A stretch of 64,000 nt of DNA from Sediminibacterium sp. (GTDB lineage: Bacteria > Bacteroidota > Bacteroidia > Chitinophagales > Chitinophagaceae): positions 62,001-126,000 of the forward strand of contig NZ_JAUYTR010000011.1 of NCBI RefSeq assembly GCF_030695065.1. Reading direction: 5' to 3'. The notes below the pieces were generated by a model. That model was not told where the DNA came from. It searched no databases and saw only the letters and a program-made list of their open reading frames with translations. Below, one piece after another: positions 27,098 through 37,445 of this stretch. Made by a program: the position numbers and the translations under genes. Numbering within the stretch: the stretch's first letter is position 1; each line of letters opens with the position of its first letter.

Positions 27098-28726
27098 TTA
27101 ATTCACATAATTCACTACACTTAATAAAATATTATTAGGATCAAGCACTATTTTCTCCGGCGCTGAATTTGAAGGAAAACTAAACAATTGCTCTTTTTTA
27201 TTCAACTGCACTTTAATCGTTTTAGGAGAAGCATTTCCCTTGGTGTAATAATTAATTTCTACTGGTAAATCAAAAAGCATATCACTGTTTTGTACTTGTT
27301 CAAGTTTCAGTATCAGCTTTTTTTGCTTAGTATCAAAACTCCAGCTAGCATTGATGATGGGATTGATTGGCTGGTATAACCATTGCTTAAAAAATGGTTT
27401 TAAATCTTTGCCAGAAGCCCTTTCCATTTCTTCCCTAAATTCATCGGTATTGGCATTAGCATTAAAATATTTTGCATAATACAACTGTATTCCTTTTTGA
27501 AAATTGGCATCGCCTACTAAATTGCGAAGCATATGTAATATCCAAGCTCCTTTTTGGTAAGTAAGTCCTGTAGTAACTACTTCTTTTTCTGCGGTTCTAT
27601 TACTTATGATACTAAAATTGGGCATTTTAGCTGACATATCGAATACTGCTTTTTTTGCTTTTTGTATGCCTTTATCAAATTCAGCCTTGCCGTATTCGCT
27701 TTCAATAAACAATAAAGTAAAGTAAGTAGCAAAACCTTCGCTTAGCCATGCATCATCCCAAGTAGTTTCCGTAACTGCATTGCCAAACCACTGGTGGGCT
27801 ATTTCATGAATAACAATATTTCTGGTACGTTCATCTCTTTTACCATTCACTAAATCTTCCCCGTAAAAAATGGCAGAAGAAGTTTCCATTCCACCATTTA
27901 CACTCGGTGTTTGAATGTTCGCCAACTTTTCATAAGCAAATGGACCCACATACTCGGAATAAAATTCTAATACTTTTTTAGTGGGTTCTTTGAAATCATA
28001 AAATCCAGCTTCCCTATTTTTTGCATATACCCAGGTTTCAATAGACTTACCATTAAATTGGTCTACATATTGAACAGCAAATTCTGCTACACCCAAAACA
28101 AATAGCCAAGAAGAAACGGGCACCGATTGTTTCCAATGCGTAAGCTTCACATTATTTCCTAAATATGATTCCTCTAATAACAGACCGTTTGAAACCACTT
28201 TATATTTGGCTGGTGCCTTCACTATAAATTCAGAAGTGGCTTTATCATAGGGATGATCAATCGTAGGTAACCAATGCCTTGTTCTATTAGGCCAGTTTTC
28301 ATTAAAGAAACTGCGATCACCAAATTTAGTGGCCCCAATTCTTAAACCATCAAAGGGAACCCCATGGTATTGAATAGAAAATACCAATTCGGCATCCACA
28401 GCAGTTGGACTCGGTAAATGAAGTAAGAGTTCATCGTTAACATGTGTAAATGTCAATTTTTCACTACCCATCATAATGGATTCTACTTTCATTCCTTTAC
28501 CCTGTCTTTTATCTGTTTGATTCACCAAGTCTAATCGAAATTGCTGGATACCTGATTTTTTAAACAGCACCCTTATTTTGGTTGTCCCTATAATTTCATT
28601 CGTACTATCTGAAAGACTGATTTCAAAAGAATAATGCTTAACATCAATATGCTTATTGATGGGATAATAATCAGCCCATGAGAATAATGGCGCTAGAAGA
28701 AATAGGAGAGCATACAAGTATTTCAT
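27098..28726 (-). CDS. secreted M1-family aminopeptidase
   Basis: A 542-residue zinc metallopeptidase with a signal peptide (to about residue 18, FSWA). The catalytic motif HEIAHQWFGN gives His307, Glu308 and His311, and the third zinc ligand is Glu330 in WLSEGFATYF. The substrate-recognition motif appears as GGMETSS rather than GAMEN. An N-terminal beta domain precedes the catalytic domain. It is shorter than aminopeptidase N and lacks the large C-terminal helical domain, as in many Bacteroidota M1 enzymes. It is a single gene, divergent from the esterase gene across 68 bases. Confidence 0.93.
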   Translation of the reverse strand: MKYLYALLFLLAPLFSWADYYPINKHIDVKHYSFEISLSDSTNEIIGTTKIRVLFKKSGIQQFRLDLVNQTDKRQGKGMKVESIMMGSEKLTFTHVNDELLLHLPSPTAVDAELVFSIQYHGVPFDGLRIGATKFGDRSFFNENWPNRTRHWLPTIDHPYDKATSEFIVKAPAKYKVVSNGLLLEESYLGNNVKLTHWKQSVPVSSWLFVLGVAEFAVQYVDQFNGKSIETWVYAKNREAGFYDFKEPTKKVLEFYSEYVGPFAYEKLANIQTPSVNGGMETSSAIFYGEDLVNGKRDERTRNIVIHEIAHQWFGNAVTETTWDDAWLSEGFATYFTLLFIESEYGKAEFDKGIQKAKKAVFDMSAKMPNFSIISNRTAEKEVVTTGLTYQKGAWILHMLRNLVGDANFQKGIQLYYAKYFNANANTDEFREEMERASGKDLKPFFKQWLYQPINPIINASWSFDTKQKKLILKLEQVQNSDMLFDLPVEINYYTKGNASPKTIKVQLNKKEQLFSFPSNSAPEKIVLDPNNILLSVVNYVN

Positions 28727-28794
28727 CAGATTGTGTATTTGATAAATAGTAATTTACTTAAATTAAATTTATCTTCATCAGCAATAGTTTAATT

Positions 28795-29700
28795 ATGAAA
28801 TACCCTTTTTCAATATTCCTTTTTTTAAGTATGCTCAGCAGTTATGCTCAAACAGAAATACCTATTTATTCAGGGGCAATACCCAACGCAATTCCCTGTA
28901 GTTTGAGGAATGATAGTTTTGTGAACGCTACAGGAGTAACACTTTCTTCAAATATTGTAACCCCTACCCTAAGCATTTATTTGCCCCAAAAACAAAATGA
29001 AGCTAAATCGGCTATCTTAATTTTGCCAGGGGGTGGATATGCTTATTTAGCTACCAATCATGAAGGAGTTGCGATAGCGAAAGCTTTTAATGAAATAGGG
29101 GTAACTGCTTTTGTACTAAAATATCGAATACCCAATGATATATGTATGAGTAATAAGGAAACGGTGCCGTTAATGGATGCGCAGCAATCAATGAAATATA
29201 TTAGAGATCATGCTAAAGAGTATGGCATTAATCAAAACAAAGTTGGAGTCATTGGTTTCTCTGCGGGTGGCCATTTAGCCAGCACGTTGACTACCAAATT
29301 CAAGTTGAATTTATTAAAAACTAAAACGAATATAAAACCTGATTTTGCTATTTTAGCATACCCAGTTATTAGTATGGAAGATTCGATGGTACATATGGGT
29401 TCTAGAAATAGACTATTGGGATTAAACCCAACTCAAGAGCAGAAAGCCTATTTTTCTTCCAACTTACAAGTAACAACGAACACTCCACCTACTTTTATTT
29501 TTCATGCAAAAGACGATAAAACAGTTCCGGTAATGAACAGCATACAAATGAAAGAAGCATTGGATGCAAAAAAAGTTCGGGCACAATTACTACTGATGGA
29601 AACAGGCAATCATGGATTTGGATTACGCAATGCTAAAACAACCGTTGATTGGTTTAGCATTGCAACTGAATGGATGAAGGAACAGTCGTTTATAAAATAA
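28795..29700 (+). CDS. secreted alpha/beta hydrolase (acetylesterase/BD-FAE-like)
   Basis: A 301-residue exported alpha/beta hydrolase with signal peptide ending near SYAQ. The oxyanion block ILPGGGYAYLA, the nucleophile elbow GFSAGGHLAS (Ser156), the aspartate in FHAKDDKTVP and the histidine in GNHGFGL complete the triad. The order and the GGGY motif match acetyl-xylan or hemicellulose esterase-like proteins. The last 11 bases overlap the convergent S8 peptidase gene. The substrate is unknown; it might be a plant or algal glycan ester. Confidence 0.88.
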   Translation: MKYPFSIFLFLSMLSSYAQTEIPIYSGAIPNAIPCSLRNDSFVNATGVTLSSNIVTPTLSIYLPQKQNEAKSAILILPGGGYAYLATNHEGVAIAKAFNEIGVTAFVLKYRIPNDICMSNKETVPLMDAQQSMKYIRDHAKEYGINQNKVGVIGFSAGGHLASTLTTKFKLNLLKTKTNIKPDFAILAYPVISMEDSMVHMGSRNRLLGLNPTQEQKAYFSSNLQVTTNTPPTFIFHAKDDKTVPVMNSIQMKEALDAKKVRAQLLLMETGNHGFGLRNAKTTVDWFSIATEWMKEQSFIK

Positions 29701-32338
29701 GAATGGGTATTCTTTTCTGAATGATACCTGCCCTATTAATGATGGCATAATAAACGCCTCTAGGTAAAATGGGTAATTGTATCGTTTCAATGAAACTACT
29801 GATAAATTGTGTGTGTACCTTTTTTCCCGATATATCAAAGAGTTGCAATACCGTACTATCCACTTCACTCGACATTAATTTTAATTGCCCACCTGAAACT
29901 ACAGGATTTGGAAATAAGTAATAGGGCTTCTCAGTGAAATTTAATACTTGAGCAGGTGAGGTATAATAACTTTGTCCATTCAACAATTCAACTTTAGCCC
30001 TATAGGTATTTAATCCAGGGCTTGCCGTTTCTATACTACTGATTTGAGCTGTTGTAACCGGGCTAATGGTTCGAATGGGTTTGAATCCATTAGCGAATAA
30101 TTTTTCGAATATAATTTTATCTACTTGAAAGGTGGTACCTAATTGCAACGTAAGATTTGCATTACTTGTACCAGATGGATCCGCAAAAAAACCATTGATA
30201 TAGCAAGCAATTTGTTGTTGGGTATAATTAATTGCATATCCTGGTAAACCTTTGATATTATTGGGTAATATAGGAGCAACAGTATAAACCTGAAATGGGT
30301 TATTTAATTTTTCTTTAATCAAAATGGTATCAGCACTAATTAAAAATGGTTCAAGGTATTGATTTCCTAGTTGCGAAACCTGGTATTGGTTAACACCTAT
30401 TTTGGGCCAATACAATAAAAATGAATCTGCACAATTGAAACCTATTTTTGCGGAAATAATAGGTGCTAGTGCTATAGAATCTGTTTGCTTATTTATTGAA
30501 CCAGCAATCATTCTTAATTGAAGTGCCCCCAATTGATTGGGACAATTCCATTCATAATAATTATTTGTAAGATTTATATTGTTGGCAATCGTTTCCCAGG
30601 TCCCGCCATCAATACGGTATTGCAAGTTTGCAGTACTAGGTATATTGGTTTCCCATCTAATGGTATTAATTGTATTTGGAATCAATTGGTTTCCTTTTAC
30701 GGGAAATGTAAATTGAAAATGGCTAATGGTATCATACTGCCAAGCAATGCTATAGGCCTGCTCTAAACCAGTTAGCTTTGATCCCCTCACTACCAACTGA
30801 TAATTCCCAGTAGCTGGTTGATCAACTGTAATTTGTTCTGTATTATTTAAACTATCTCTACCCCTTGTAGCTGGAGATTGCAATGCTGATAAATTAGGAC
30901 TGCTATTTAATACCCAAGGAAGGTATTTATTTGAATTGGCTATTTGTGTTAGTTCAAAATCTAAGTCGTTCACTAATGCAGTGGTATTATTTGCTGTTGC
31001 AGCAGGATCAATCCAACTAATTGTGATTTTTAATTTATTCACATTATTGGGCACAATAATGTTGTATGTATTTACTTGATTAAGACCAATTGTTCCTTGA
31101 ATGATTTTCCCCTCCTCTACTGTTTGCAATGCCCGCCAAGCATTTGCTGCACCATAACCTGATGTATAATCAATATTTGGAGCACCAATATCATCTGCAC
31201 TATTTAAAAGAATTGCTTTAATAAGTGAAGAACTTGGGGGTTTGGTGTTGCCATATTTTTTTACCAAAGCTTCTCTAACCAACATACTAATGCCTGAAAC
31301 AATAGCTGCGGCACCTGAACTACCATCTTCTCCTAATGCTACCAATTCTGGCTTAACCCTTCCATCATATGCAGGACCACGCGAACTTATTGAAGTGGTG
31401 TGATTAAACAAATCGGTAGCACCAACAGTAAGTATATTCTTAGCCATTTTAAAGCTTCCCGTCAAATTAGCAAAACCAGCTATGCCATTGTATAAGCCTG
31501 CTGTTGAAGTTTGGTTGCCAAAATTGCCAGCAGAAAAAACATGAAGCAAGGTAGTATCTTGATTCATTTGTGCATCATATGCTTGAGCGTCTACACCATA
31601 ATAATTTTCAATACCCACACCATAAGAATGGTTTTGTACTGCTACTTTTAATTGCTTCAATAAATTGGTATTATCGGGCAATAAATTAATAAAATCTGAA
31701 TTCGCAATGCTTGCACCCCATGCAACACCTTTTCCTGTGTAAAAAGTATTTCCCCCACCAGCTGCTATAGTAGCCATAGTGGTAGCATGCGTTTGTAAAT
31801 TGGTAGAAGCCAAAGAAGATGTCAGATACCGACCTTTAAAATCGATATCCAATGTATCCATCAGTTCTTCTTTTATAGAAACCGTTGCCCCTTTTCCATT
31901 GATGGTAGGCCAGCCCGCGTGTGCAAGATTTACTTTATTTACAGATAAGTCAAAACCCGTAAGTTCTCTTTCGGTAAATGGTTTTCTAACATTGGCAATG
32001 AATTGAATATTCGAATCGAGTAACGCTTTTCTTAACCAGTCGGTATTTGCTTTTACTTGAACAGCACCAAATAAAGCATTTTGCGACTCCATTTTAAATG
32101 AATGGTCACCCGCATATTGTTGTTTTAATTTAATAAGGTCGTTTACTGAAATCAATAGTGATAAAATTGCCTTCTTGTCAATTTTTTTTTGTTGAACCTG
32201 TTCAAATAAATCAGGAGAAAGTTTCTGAAGTCCTAGTTCGCTAGCCCTTTTCTGTTGAACAACACCTTCTATTTGTCCATATAATGGGCAGACAAATAAG
32301 CAAAGGAGTAAACAGAAATAGTTCTTGAGCATATTCAT
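29690..32338 (-). CDS. S8 subtilisin-like protease with C-terminal secretion (sorting) domain
   Basis: An 882-residue secreted protein. After the signal peptide and a propeptide-like region, the S8 domain (about 140-400) shows His184 in THATTM, Asn272 in SAGNFG and the serine in GSSGAAA (Ser341). Where most subtilases have (V/I)D(S/T)G, this protein reads SIKEE (154-158), so the catalytic acid is either Glu157 or one of the following aspartates (161, 164). A jelly-roll-like segment follows (440-545), and the C-terminus has YLFPNPVVSGG and a conserved sorting-domain tail ending in lysine/arginine-rich residues, indicating type IX secretion. The first or third codon may be the start. Confidence 0.87.
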   Translation of the reverse strand: MNMLKNYFCLLLCLFVCPLYGQIEGVVQQKRASELGLQKLSPDLFEQVQQKKIDKKAILSLLISVNDLIKLKQQYAGDHSFKMESQNALFGAVQVKANTDWLRKALLDSNIQFIANVRKPFTERELTGFDLSVNKVNLAHAGWPTINGKGATVSIKEELMDTLDIDFKGRYLTSSLASTNLQTHATTMATIAAGGGNTFYTGKGVAWGASIANSDFINLLPDNTNLLKQLKVAVQNHSYGVGIENYYGVDAQAYDAQMNQDTTLLHVFSAGNFGNQTSTAGLYNGIAGFANLTGSFKMAKNILTVGATDLFNHTTSISSRGPAYDGRVKPELVALGEDGSSGAAAIVSGISMLVREALVKKYGNTKPPSSSLIKAILLNSADDIGAPNIDYTSGYGAANAWRALQTVEEGKIIQGTIGLNQVNTYNIIVPNNVNKLKITISWIDPAATANNTTALVNDLDFELTQIANSNKYLPWVLNSSPNLSALQSPATRGRDSLNNTEQITVDQPATGNYQLVVRGSKLTGLEQAYSIAWQYDTISHFQFTFPVKGNQLIPNTINTIRWETNIPSTANLQYRIDGGTWETIANNINLTNNYYEWNCPNQLGALQLRMIAGSINKQTDSIALAPIISAKIGFNCADSFLLYWPKIGVNQYQVSQLGNQYLEPFLISADTILIKEKLNNPFQVYTVAPILPNNIKGLPGYAINYTQQQIACYINGFFADPSGTSNANLTLQLGTTFQVDKIIFEKLFANGFKPIRTISPVTTAQISSIETASPGLNTYRAKVELLNGQSYYTSPAQVLNFTEKPYYLFPNPVVSGGQLKLMSSEVDSTVLQLFDISGKKVHTQFISSFIETIQLPILPRGVYYAIINRAGIIQKRIPILIL

Positions 32339-32423
32339 TGACTAAAAAATTAAAAATAGATTTTATTTTTTTAACAAAAGTTTCTATATTAAATAAATTT
32401 TAAACCAATAAAAAACCAACCAA

Positions 32424-33230
32424 ATGAACAAAACTTTAAAAAGCTTAATTGCTTGTTTTTGTATTGCCGTAACCACATTCTCTTGTACCAAAGCAACCAA
32501 TGAACTTACTAGCAATGAAATTACACCAGACGTGATAGCTAGTATTAAATCAATGGGATTCAGCACTTCGGGTATTACAGCTGAAGATGGAGGATACATT
32601 GTAGAAGGGGATATTTTTATTCCGGCAGCAGACCTGAAGCGCAACCTAGGTGGTCAATTTTTGCGTGTAGGTAACACTGAGCAGTACAGAACCACTAATT
32701 TAGTGACTGGATTACCAAGAGTAATAACTGTAGCGTTAACTTCTAAAATTAAAGCATCAGTATACGGACCAGTTCTAGATGAAGTAGTTAGAAGATACAA
32801 TGCTCAAAATTTACAAATTACCTTACAGCGTGTTAATTCTGGTGCAAATATTACTTTTGACAATGCTAATGGATCATACCTTGCTTCAGCAGGCTTTCCC
32901 ACAGCTTCAGGCAACCCACATAATTTAGTAAAAGTGAATACTAGAGCAATTGGATCAGGCACTTCTACTACTTTTATCAATTATGCTGCAACTATTTTTG
33001 CACACGAGTTGGGTCATTGCATCGGTTTCCGTCATACAGATTATATGGATCGCTCTTATAGCTGTGGTGGTTCAGTCTCTAATGAAGGGGCTTCTACTGT
33101 TGGTGCTATTTTAATTCCAGGCACACCAGCTGCTGCTGATCCAAACTCATTTATGTTGGCTTGTATTGGTTCAAACCAGAATCGTCCTTTCAATGCTAAT
33201 GATGTAACTGCTTTGAATTATTTATATTAA
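32424..33230 (+). CDS. HEIGH-type (M57-like) zinc metallopeptidase lipoprotein
   Basis: A 268-residue lipoprotein (lipidated Cys21 in TFSC). The metzincin-like motif HELGHCIGFRH gives His194, Glu195, His198 and His204, followed by a Met-containing turn. The layout matches Bacteroidota 'dual-action HEIGH metallopeptidases' (M57 relatives), whose substrates are not known. Four cysteines (199, 214, 247 and the lipid cysteine) are present. It is divergent from the S8 protease gene across 85 bases and ends in a strong terminator. A role in extracellular protein breakdown is likely but inferred. Confidence 0.88.
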   Translation: MNKTLKSLIACFCIAVTTFSCTKATNELTSNEITPDVIASIKSMGFSTSGITAEDGGYIVEGDIFIPAADLKRNLGGQFLRVGNTEQYRTTNLVTGLPRVITVALTSKIKASVYGPVLDEVVRRYNAQNLQITLQRVNSGANITFDNANGSYLASAGFPTASGNPHNLVKVNTRAIGSGTSTTFINYAATIFAHELGHCIGFRHTDYMDRSYSCGGSVSNEGASTVGAILIPGTPAAADPNSFMLACIGSNQNRPFNANDVTALNYLY

Positions 33231-33249
33231 TCAAAATATAAAATTGTAT

Positions 33250-33279
33250 AAAGCCGTCCCGATAAATCGGGACGGCTTT
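33250..33279 (+). terminator. rho-independent terminator after the HEIGH peptidase gene
   Basis: A perfect 14-bp stem (33250-33263 with 33266-33279, GC-rich core) closes with a tiny loop and is followed by ATTTTATT. It starts 19 bases after the stop codon. The stem is symmetric and could also stop transcription from the opposite strand. Confidence 0.85.
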
Positions 33280-33413
33280 ATTTTATTACAGCAAGTCTGT
33301 ATCAGTCATCTTTTTGTAAATCACTACCCAATAAATGGTGAAATACAGCATTCGTATTCAATAAGAATATTACAAGCAACAAGTAATTCGAGCCCTATAA
33401 TTTAAATAGCCAT

Positions 33414-35306
33414 CTATTTTTTTATAAGTACAAACCTACTATTATCACTTTTTCGTACCCCATCAAGAAATTTCTGGGCATCTGCATATTTTTCAGGAGA
33501 CAATTGAAATTTATTTCTAAGGTATTTTCGTACCATCTCAATTTCATTACCTATAAGTGTAAAAGAAATTGAATACTCCCCAAATTCGCTTTTCAAGGAG
33601 CTTGATTTAGGCATACTTTCAATTGAATACTCAGATGGAAAAGCAATATTTACCGTATCAACATCAAGGAAATTAGAGGTAAAAACTAACGGATACTTTC
33701 TATAAGATACTTCTGGTAACCTACTACTTGATTTATTAAATAGATTAGGAACAATAAAAAGTCTTTTACCTGATGCAGGAGCAAAACCACTAGCTTCAAT
33801 TTCCAAATTTTCAATTACCTCAGGAATAAAATTCATTTTCTCTGTATAGGTAGACTTAGTAACTTTATATGTTGGCAAACTGATTACTTTATTTAAATAC
33901 TTAATTCTTTCTTCAGGGGTTGATTCATGAATTAAATTGTGTTGCAACTCTTGTTGTTCTCCTGTAAACTTTGTATTAACATTTACAAAAAGATCACCTT
34001 CATTATTAATCACAGCTTTTACTTTTCGAATCTGTTGATTATCGTATGGTGTATAATAGGGTGTTTGAACAACATGACCTCCATCATCATCTATTAGTAA
34101 TGCTTTTCTATTCCCCGTAAAAGTGCCCATATAACCTGATGCTACAGTTTGATTTGTACATTCTAACCAAATTGTATCTTTTCCATTGGGCACACAAGTA
34201 ATTGCATGATTAAACATCGGAGATGGAAAATCGTCTACTAATTCCCTTGCATTTTCACCAGCATCTATTAAAACATAATTAGCTTTAATACCAGCAGCTT
34301 TTAAAAGACTGATCATATAGTTAGATAAAGCTTTACAATCGCCATACTTGTTAGAAGCAACATATTTTGCATCGAAAGGTTGCCAACTACCAATACCCAA
34401 CTGTATGCTTATATATCTAGTATTCTTTTGTAAGAAAGAATAAAGTGCTTCAGTTTTATCTTTAATTGAAGTGTATTTAGCTGTTAACTCACGAACTTTA
34501 TTCTTTACATCTTCTGGCAATTCATCCTTACCATTATTTATCTCTTTAATAAAAAGACCTAGCGACTTCCATGTTGACATACTTCCTTTATATTCTCCAA
34601 ATTCAAAATTACTCGCTGCTATATATACAGCAGGAGTAACATTTCTCCAAGACGGGCTCAACACTTCATAAATAATGGGTTTCTGATTTTTAATCTCCCA
34701 TAAATAAGAATGAACTTTATCATTACTAATTTTGGGCACATCAAAATAATTAAACTGCTTATAACGCAATTGGTAATCAATAGGAAATTCAACTATAAAT
34801 CTACTTTCTTGAATAGCCATTTTCTCATCAGAAAAAGGTATCCACTTTGGAAGAAAAAATAAACCATTGTATACTTGCTCATCTTCAAACTCAACTGTGT
34901 AGGGATAAGTTTTATGATAAAAAGAAAAGCTTTTATATCGAGCATCGGATAAAATACTTACATCATCACCTGCACTCATATCTGCAATTTCCTTCTTTTT
35001 AACATTTTTGATAATAGCCCCTTTTGCGTCATATAATTTACCAGAAATATCACTTAACGATATAAGATTGGTATACCCATTATAATATGTTGCCCAATCA
35101 TCTCCATTTTGATTTAAGACGGTTATAATATATTTTCTTTTAACAACCGCTTTGGAATTTGATTTAATTGTAACCCTAATTTCTTCGAAACGTTTAATTA
35201 CATCAGCATTTACTTTTAATGAGTCAGGTATATTAGAAATGGAATATTCCTGAGCATTAATTGTAAAAGGTAATACTATTAAAAAAAATTGAATTAAATA
35301 TTTCAT
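33414..35306 (-). CDS. DUF3857/transglutaminase-like exported protein, intact catalytic residues
   Basis: A 630-residue protein with signal peptide (ending NAQ), an N-terminal DUF3857 beta-rich domain (about 45-230), a transglutaminase-like cysteine-protease-fold domain (about 270-390) and a C-terminal beta domain. Catalytic candidates are Cys324 in KYGDCKA and His367 in FNHAI; the third position is Glu382 in WLECTNQ, where many relatives have aspartate. It lies 10 bases downstream of a paralogue with a damaged site. The substrate is unknown; the fold is used for peptide hydrolysis or crosslinking. Confidence 0.88.
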   Translation of the reverse strand: MKYLIQFFLIVLPFTINAQEYSISNIPDSLKVNADVIKRFEEIRVTIKSNSKAVVKRKYIITVLNQNGDDWATYYNGYTNLISLSDISGKLYDAKGAIIKNVKKKEIADMSAGDDVSILSDARYKSFSFYHKTYPYTVEFEDEQVYNGLFFLPKWIPFSDEKMAIQESRFIVEFPIDYQLRYKQFNYFDVPKISNDKVHSYLWEIKNQKPIIYEVLSPSWRNVTPAVYIAASNFEFGEYKGSMSTWKSLGLFIKEINNGKDELPEDVKNKVRELTAKYTSIKDKTEALYSFLQKNTRYISIQLGIGSWQPFDAKYVASNKYGDCKALSNYMISLLKAAGIKANYVLIDAGENARELVDDFPSPMFNHAITCVPNGKDTIWLECTNQTVASGYMGTFTGNRKALLIDDDGGHVVQTPYYTPYDNQQIRKVKAVINNEGDLFVNVNTKFTGEQQELQHNLIHESTPEERIKYLNKVISLPTYKVTKSTYTEKMNFIPEVIENLEIEASGFAPASGKRLFIVPNLFNKSSSRLPEVSYRKYPLVFTSNFLDVDTVNIAFPSEYSIESMPKSSSLKSEFGEYSISFTLIGNEIEMVRKYLRNKFQLSPEKYADAQKFLDGVRKSDNSRFVLIKK

Positions 35307-35316
35307 AAGATATCAA

Positions 35317-37326
35317 CTAGTTCTTTTTAAAAACAATTTGTTCAGAATGCTTTTTAACAACATAACCAAAAAAGTTTCTAAGTACATCATAATCCTTTGG
35401 GGTAAAAATTGCTTTAGTGAAATAAATTTTACTTCGTAACATAATTTTACCTTCGGTCTTTCCAATAACATATTCAAATCCACCCTCACTTCCATTAAAA
35501 AGCACTTTAGTATTCTTTGGTAATTCTTCTACTGAATAACCCTTCGGAATGTCCATTGTTAACATATATGTTTCATTCAATCTATACGGCATTTCAACTG
35601 GGTGCTGACGTTCAGTTAAACTAAATGGATTCTTTTTATATCCCTCAGCTAACATTGGGTTGAAATAGATTATGTCTTGATCTGAATCTTCATCTTTCAG
35701 TTTCAAATCATACTGAACTGTTAATGGATTATCAAATTGTTGTAAAGAATCAATTATAATGTTAGAAAAATTAAATGCTTGTGAAAATTCCTGAGTTACT
35801 TGCTTGTTTATTTCTTCATCGCTCTTTTTTATAAGTTTATTCCTTAAAGTCATACTACTAAACTTGCCAAGTGTGTTATAATAATGACCTGAAATAGTTC
35901 CACTACTATCATTCATTAGCAAAACGCTAGTGAAAGTAGCATCTGAAATAGAATCTGTTATAAAATCAACTGATTCTGGACTTTGCTGTATAACTCTGGC
36001 TGGTCCATTGTAACAATCTGGAGCCAACATAGCAAATCCTAAATAGGGTCTTGAAGCATCCAAATAATAAATATTCCCTCCTATTTTCGTTCTTGTTATA
36101 ACGTAGTTATATTGAGTTAAAAGTGCAATTCGTTCATCTATTTTACCATTATCTGTAGTGCTTAATATTACAGGAACAGCTTCAACGCCTGCTTTTCTTA
36201 ACATTGCACATAATAATAAATTAACATCTCCAACACTACCTACTTTTGTTTGGAACGTTTTTCTTAGCGTTTGCGTCAACCACTTGTTATCATAATCATT
36301 GCAACTAAAATTATCTCTAACATAAGTAAATATATTCTTGGCCTTTTGAACTGGATCTATATGACTTAACTTATCTAAATTTTCTTTCATCCATTCATTA
36401 GGCTCATTTAATGTTTTAGCAAAAGACTCATCCTGTAATAAATCATAGGCAGTTGAATACCAATCTTTGATAACTTGTTTGCGATTAGTTTCTGAATAAT
36501 TAATTGACCTTAAATGAAACTGAATTCTAGTAAGATGATTAAAAGAAGTGAATGTGTAATTTTCAGCTTTAAATGGAGGAACGTTTTCAATAGCCCAAGT
36601 ATTTACTACATCTTCACCAGATAAATTAATATACTCAGGTAAATCTGAAGGATTATTAGATGGAAACTTAATAACGTAAGTTTTAAACCTAGTAGAAGCA
36701 CTATTCACAGTAAATGGCAAATAACCTCTCTTAGTTGTTAAATAATCAAATATAGGCGGTATCGAAACTGTATACTGACTCCACAAAACTGGATTTTCAC
36801 TCTGAAATGCCCAAGATTTTAATCTTGTATAATAGGGTGATTTTATTGTGTATTCAAAATCTACTATACAGCCTTCGGTTAAAGCAGGAAATGTGAATTT
36901 CTTATTCGTAATTGAACTGCTTTCTTTTTCAGTTAGTAAATCTTTTTGACTAAGCTTTACATCATTTACTTTTCCGTTTTCCAAATTGTAAGTAGCTGCT
37001 CTAAAATCTGATAACATTTCAGTTGAGCTAGAATTTCCTCCAGAATACAATGCTATTTGTATTGTAGCGTCATCAAATCCCGTTCTTTTCTTAATTAACA
37101 TTCGTTGACGACGTTTAAACACTAAGCTAAAATCTCCATCATTATTACCGATGAAATCTGAACTTCCAACTTCAAAGAGTACCACTACGCTGGTGGAAGA
37201 ATCGATCAAAGTAGATTGAATAGAAAAATCTTCTGGTTTAACTACACCAAACTTGGGAATTGATTTTGTTTGAGAAAAAGACACAGCAAAGCTCAAAGTG
37301 AGCAATAAAGTTACTAAGGATTTCAT
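35317..37326 (-). CDS. DUF3857/transglutaminase-like exported protein, degenerate active site
   Basis: A 669-residue paralogue of the next gene with signal peptide (ending SFSQ), DUF3857 domain and transglutaminase-like domain. The expected KYGDC motif reads VGSVGDVNL, placing Val368 at the nucleophile, and the FNHAI motif reads YNYVI, placing Tyr408 at the histidine. Asp423 in YYLDAS is kept. The protein is therefore predicted to be catalytically dead, perhaps a binding or scaffolding partner of the intact paralogue with which it shares an operon. The frame is intact over 669 codons, so it is not a pseudogene. Confidence 0.87.
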   Translation of the reverse strand: MKSLVTLLLTLSFAVSFSQTKSIPKFGVVKPEDFSIQSTLIDSSTSVVVLFEVGSSDFIGNNDGDFSLVFKRRQRMLIKKRTGFDDATIQIALYSGGNSSSTEMLSDFRAATYNLENGKVNDVKLSQKDLLTEKESSSITNKKFTFPALTEGCIVDFEYTIKSPYYTRLKSWAFQSENPVLWSQYTVSIPPIFDYLTTKRGYLPFTVNSASTRFKTYVIKFPSNNPSDLPEYINLSGEDVVNTWAIENVPPFKAENYTFTSFNHLTRIQFHLRSINYSETNRKQVIKDWYSTAYDLLQDESFAKTLNEPNEWMKENLDKLSHIDPVQKAKNIFTYVRDNFSCNDYDNKWLTQTLRKTFQTKVGSVGDVNLLLCAMLRKAGVEAVPVILSTTDNGKIDERIALLTQYNYVITRTKIGGNIYYLDASRPYLGFAMLAPDCYNGPARVIQQSPESVDFITDSISDATFTSVLLMNDSSGTISGHYYNTLGKFSSMTLRNKLIKKSDEEINKQVTQEFSQAFNFSNIIIDSLQQFDNPLTVQYDLKLKDEDSDQDIIYFNPMLAEGYKKNPFSLTERQHPVEMPYRLNETYMLTMDIPKGYSVEELPKNTKVLFNGSEGGFEYVIGKTEGKIMLRSKIYFTKAIFTPKDYDVLRNFFGYVVKKHSEQIVFKKN

Positions 37327-37445
37327 TTTAGGATATTTGATAAAAAAACAGGGCTAATTTATATTAGTTTAAACAATAAAAAAAATAAATCAATTTTTAT
37401 CAAATTTTATGCAAGAAATATTTTGGTTAAAATCTTAATACAGAT

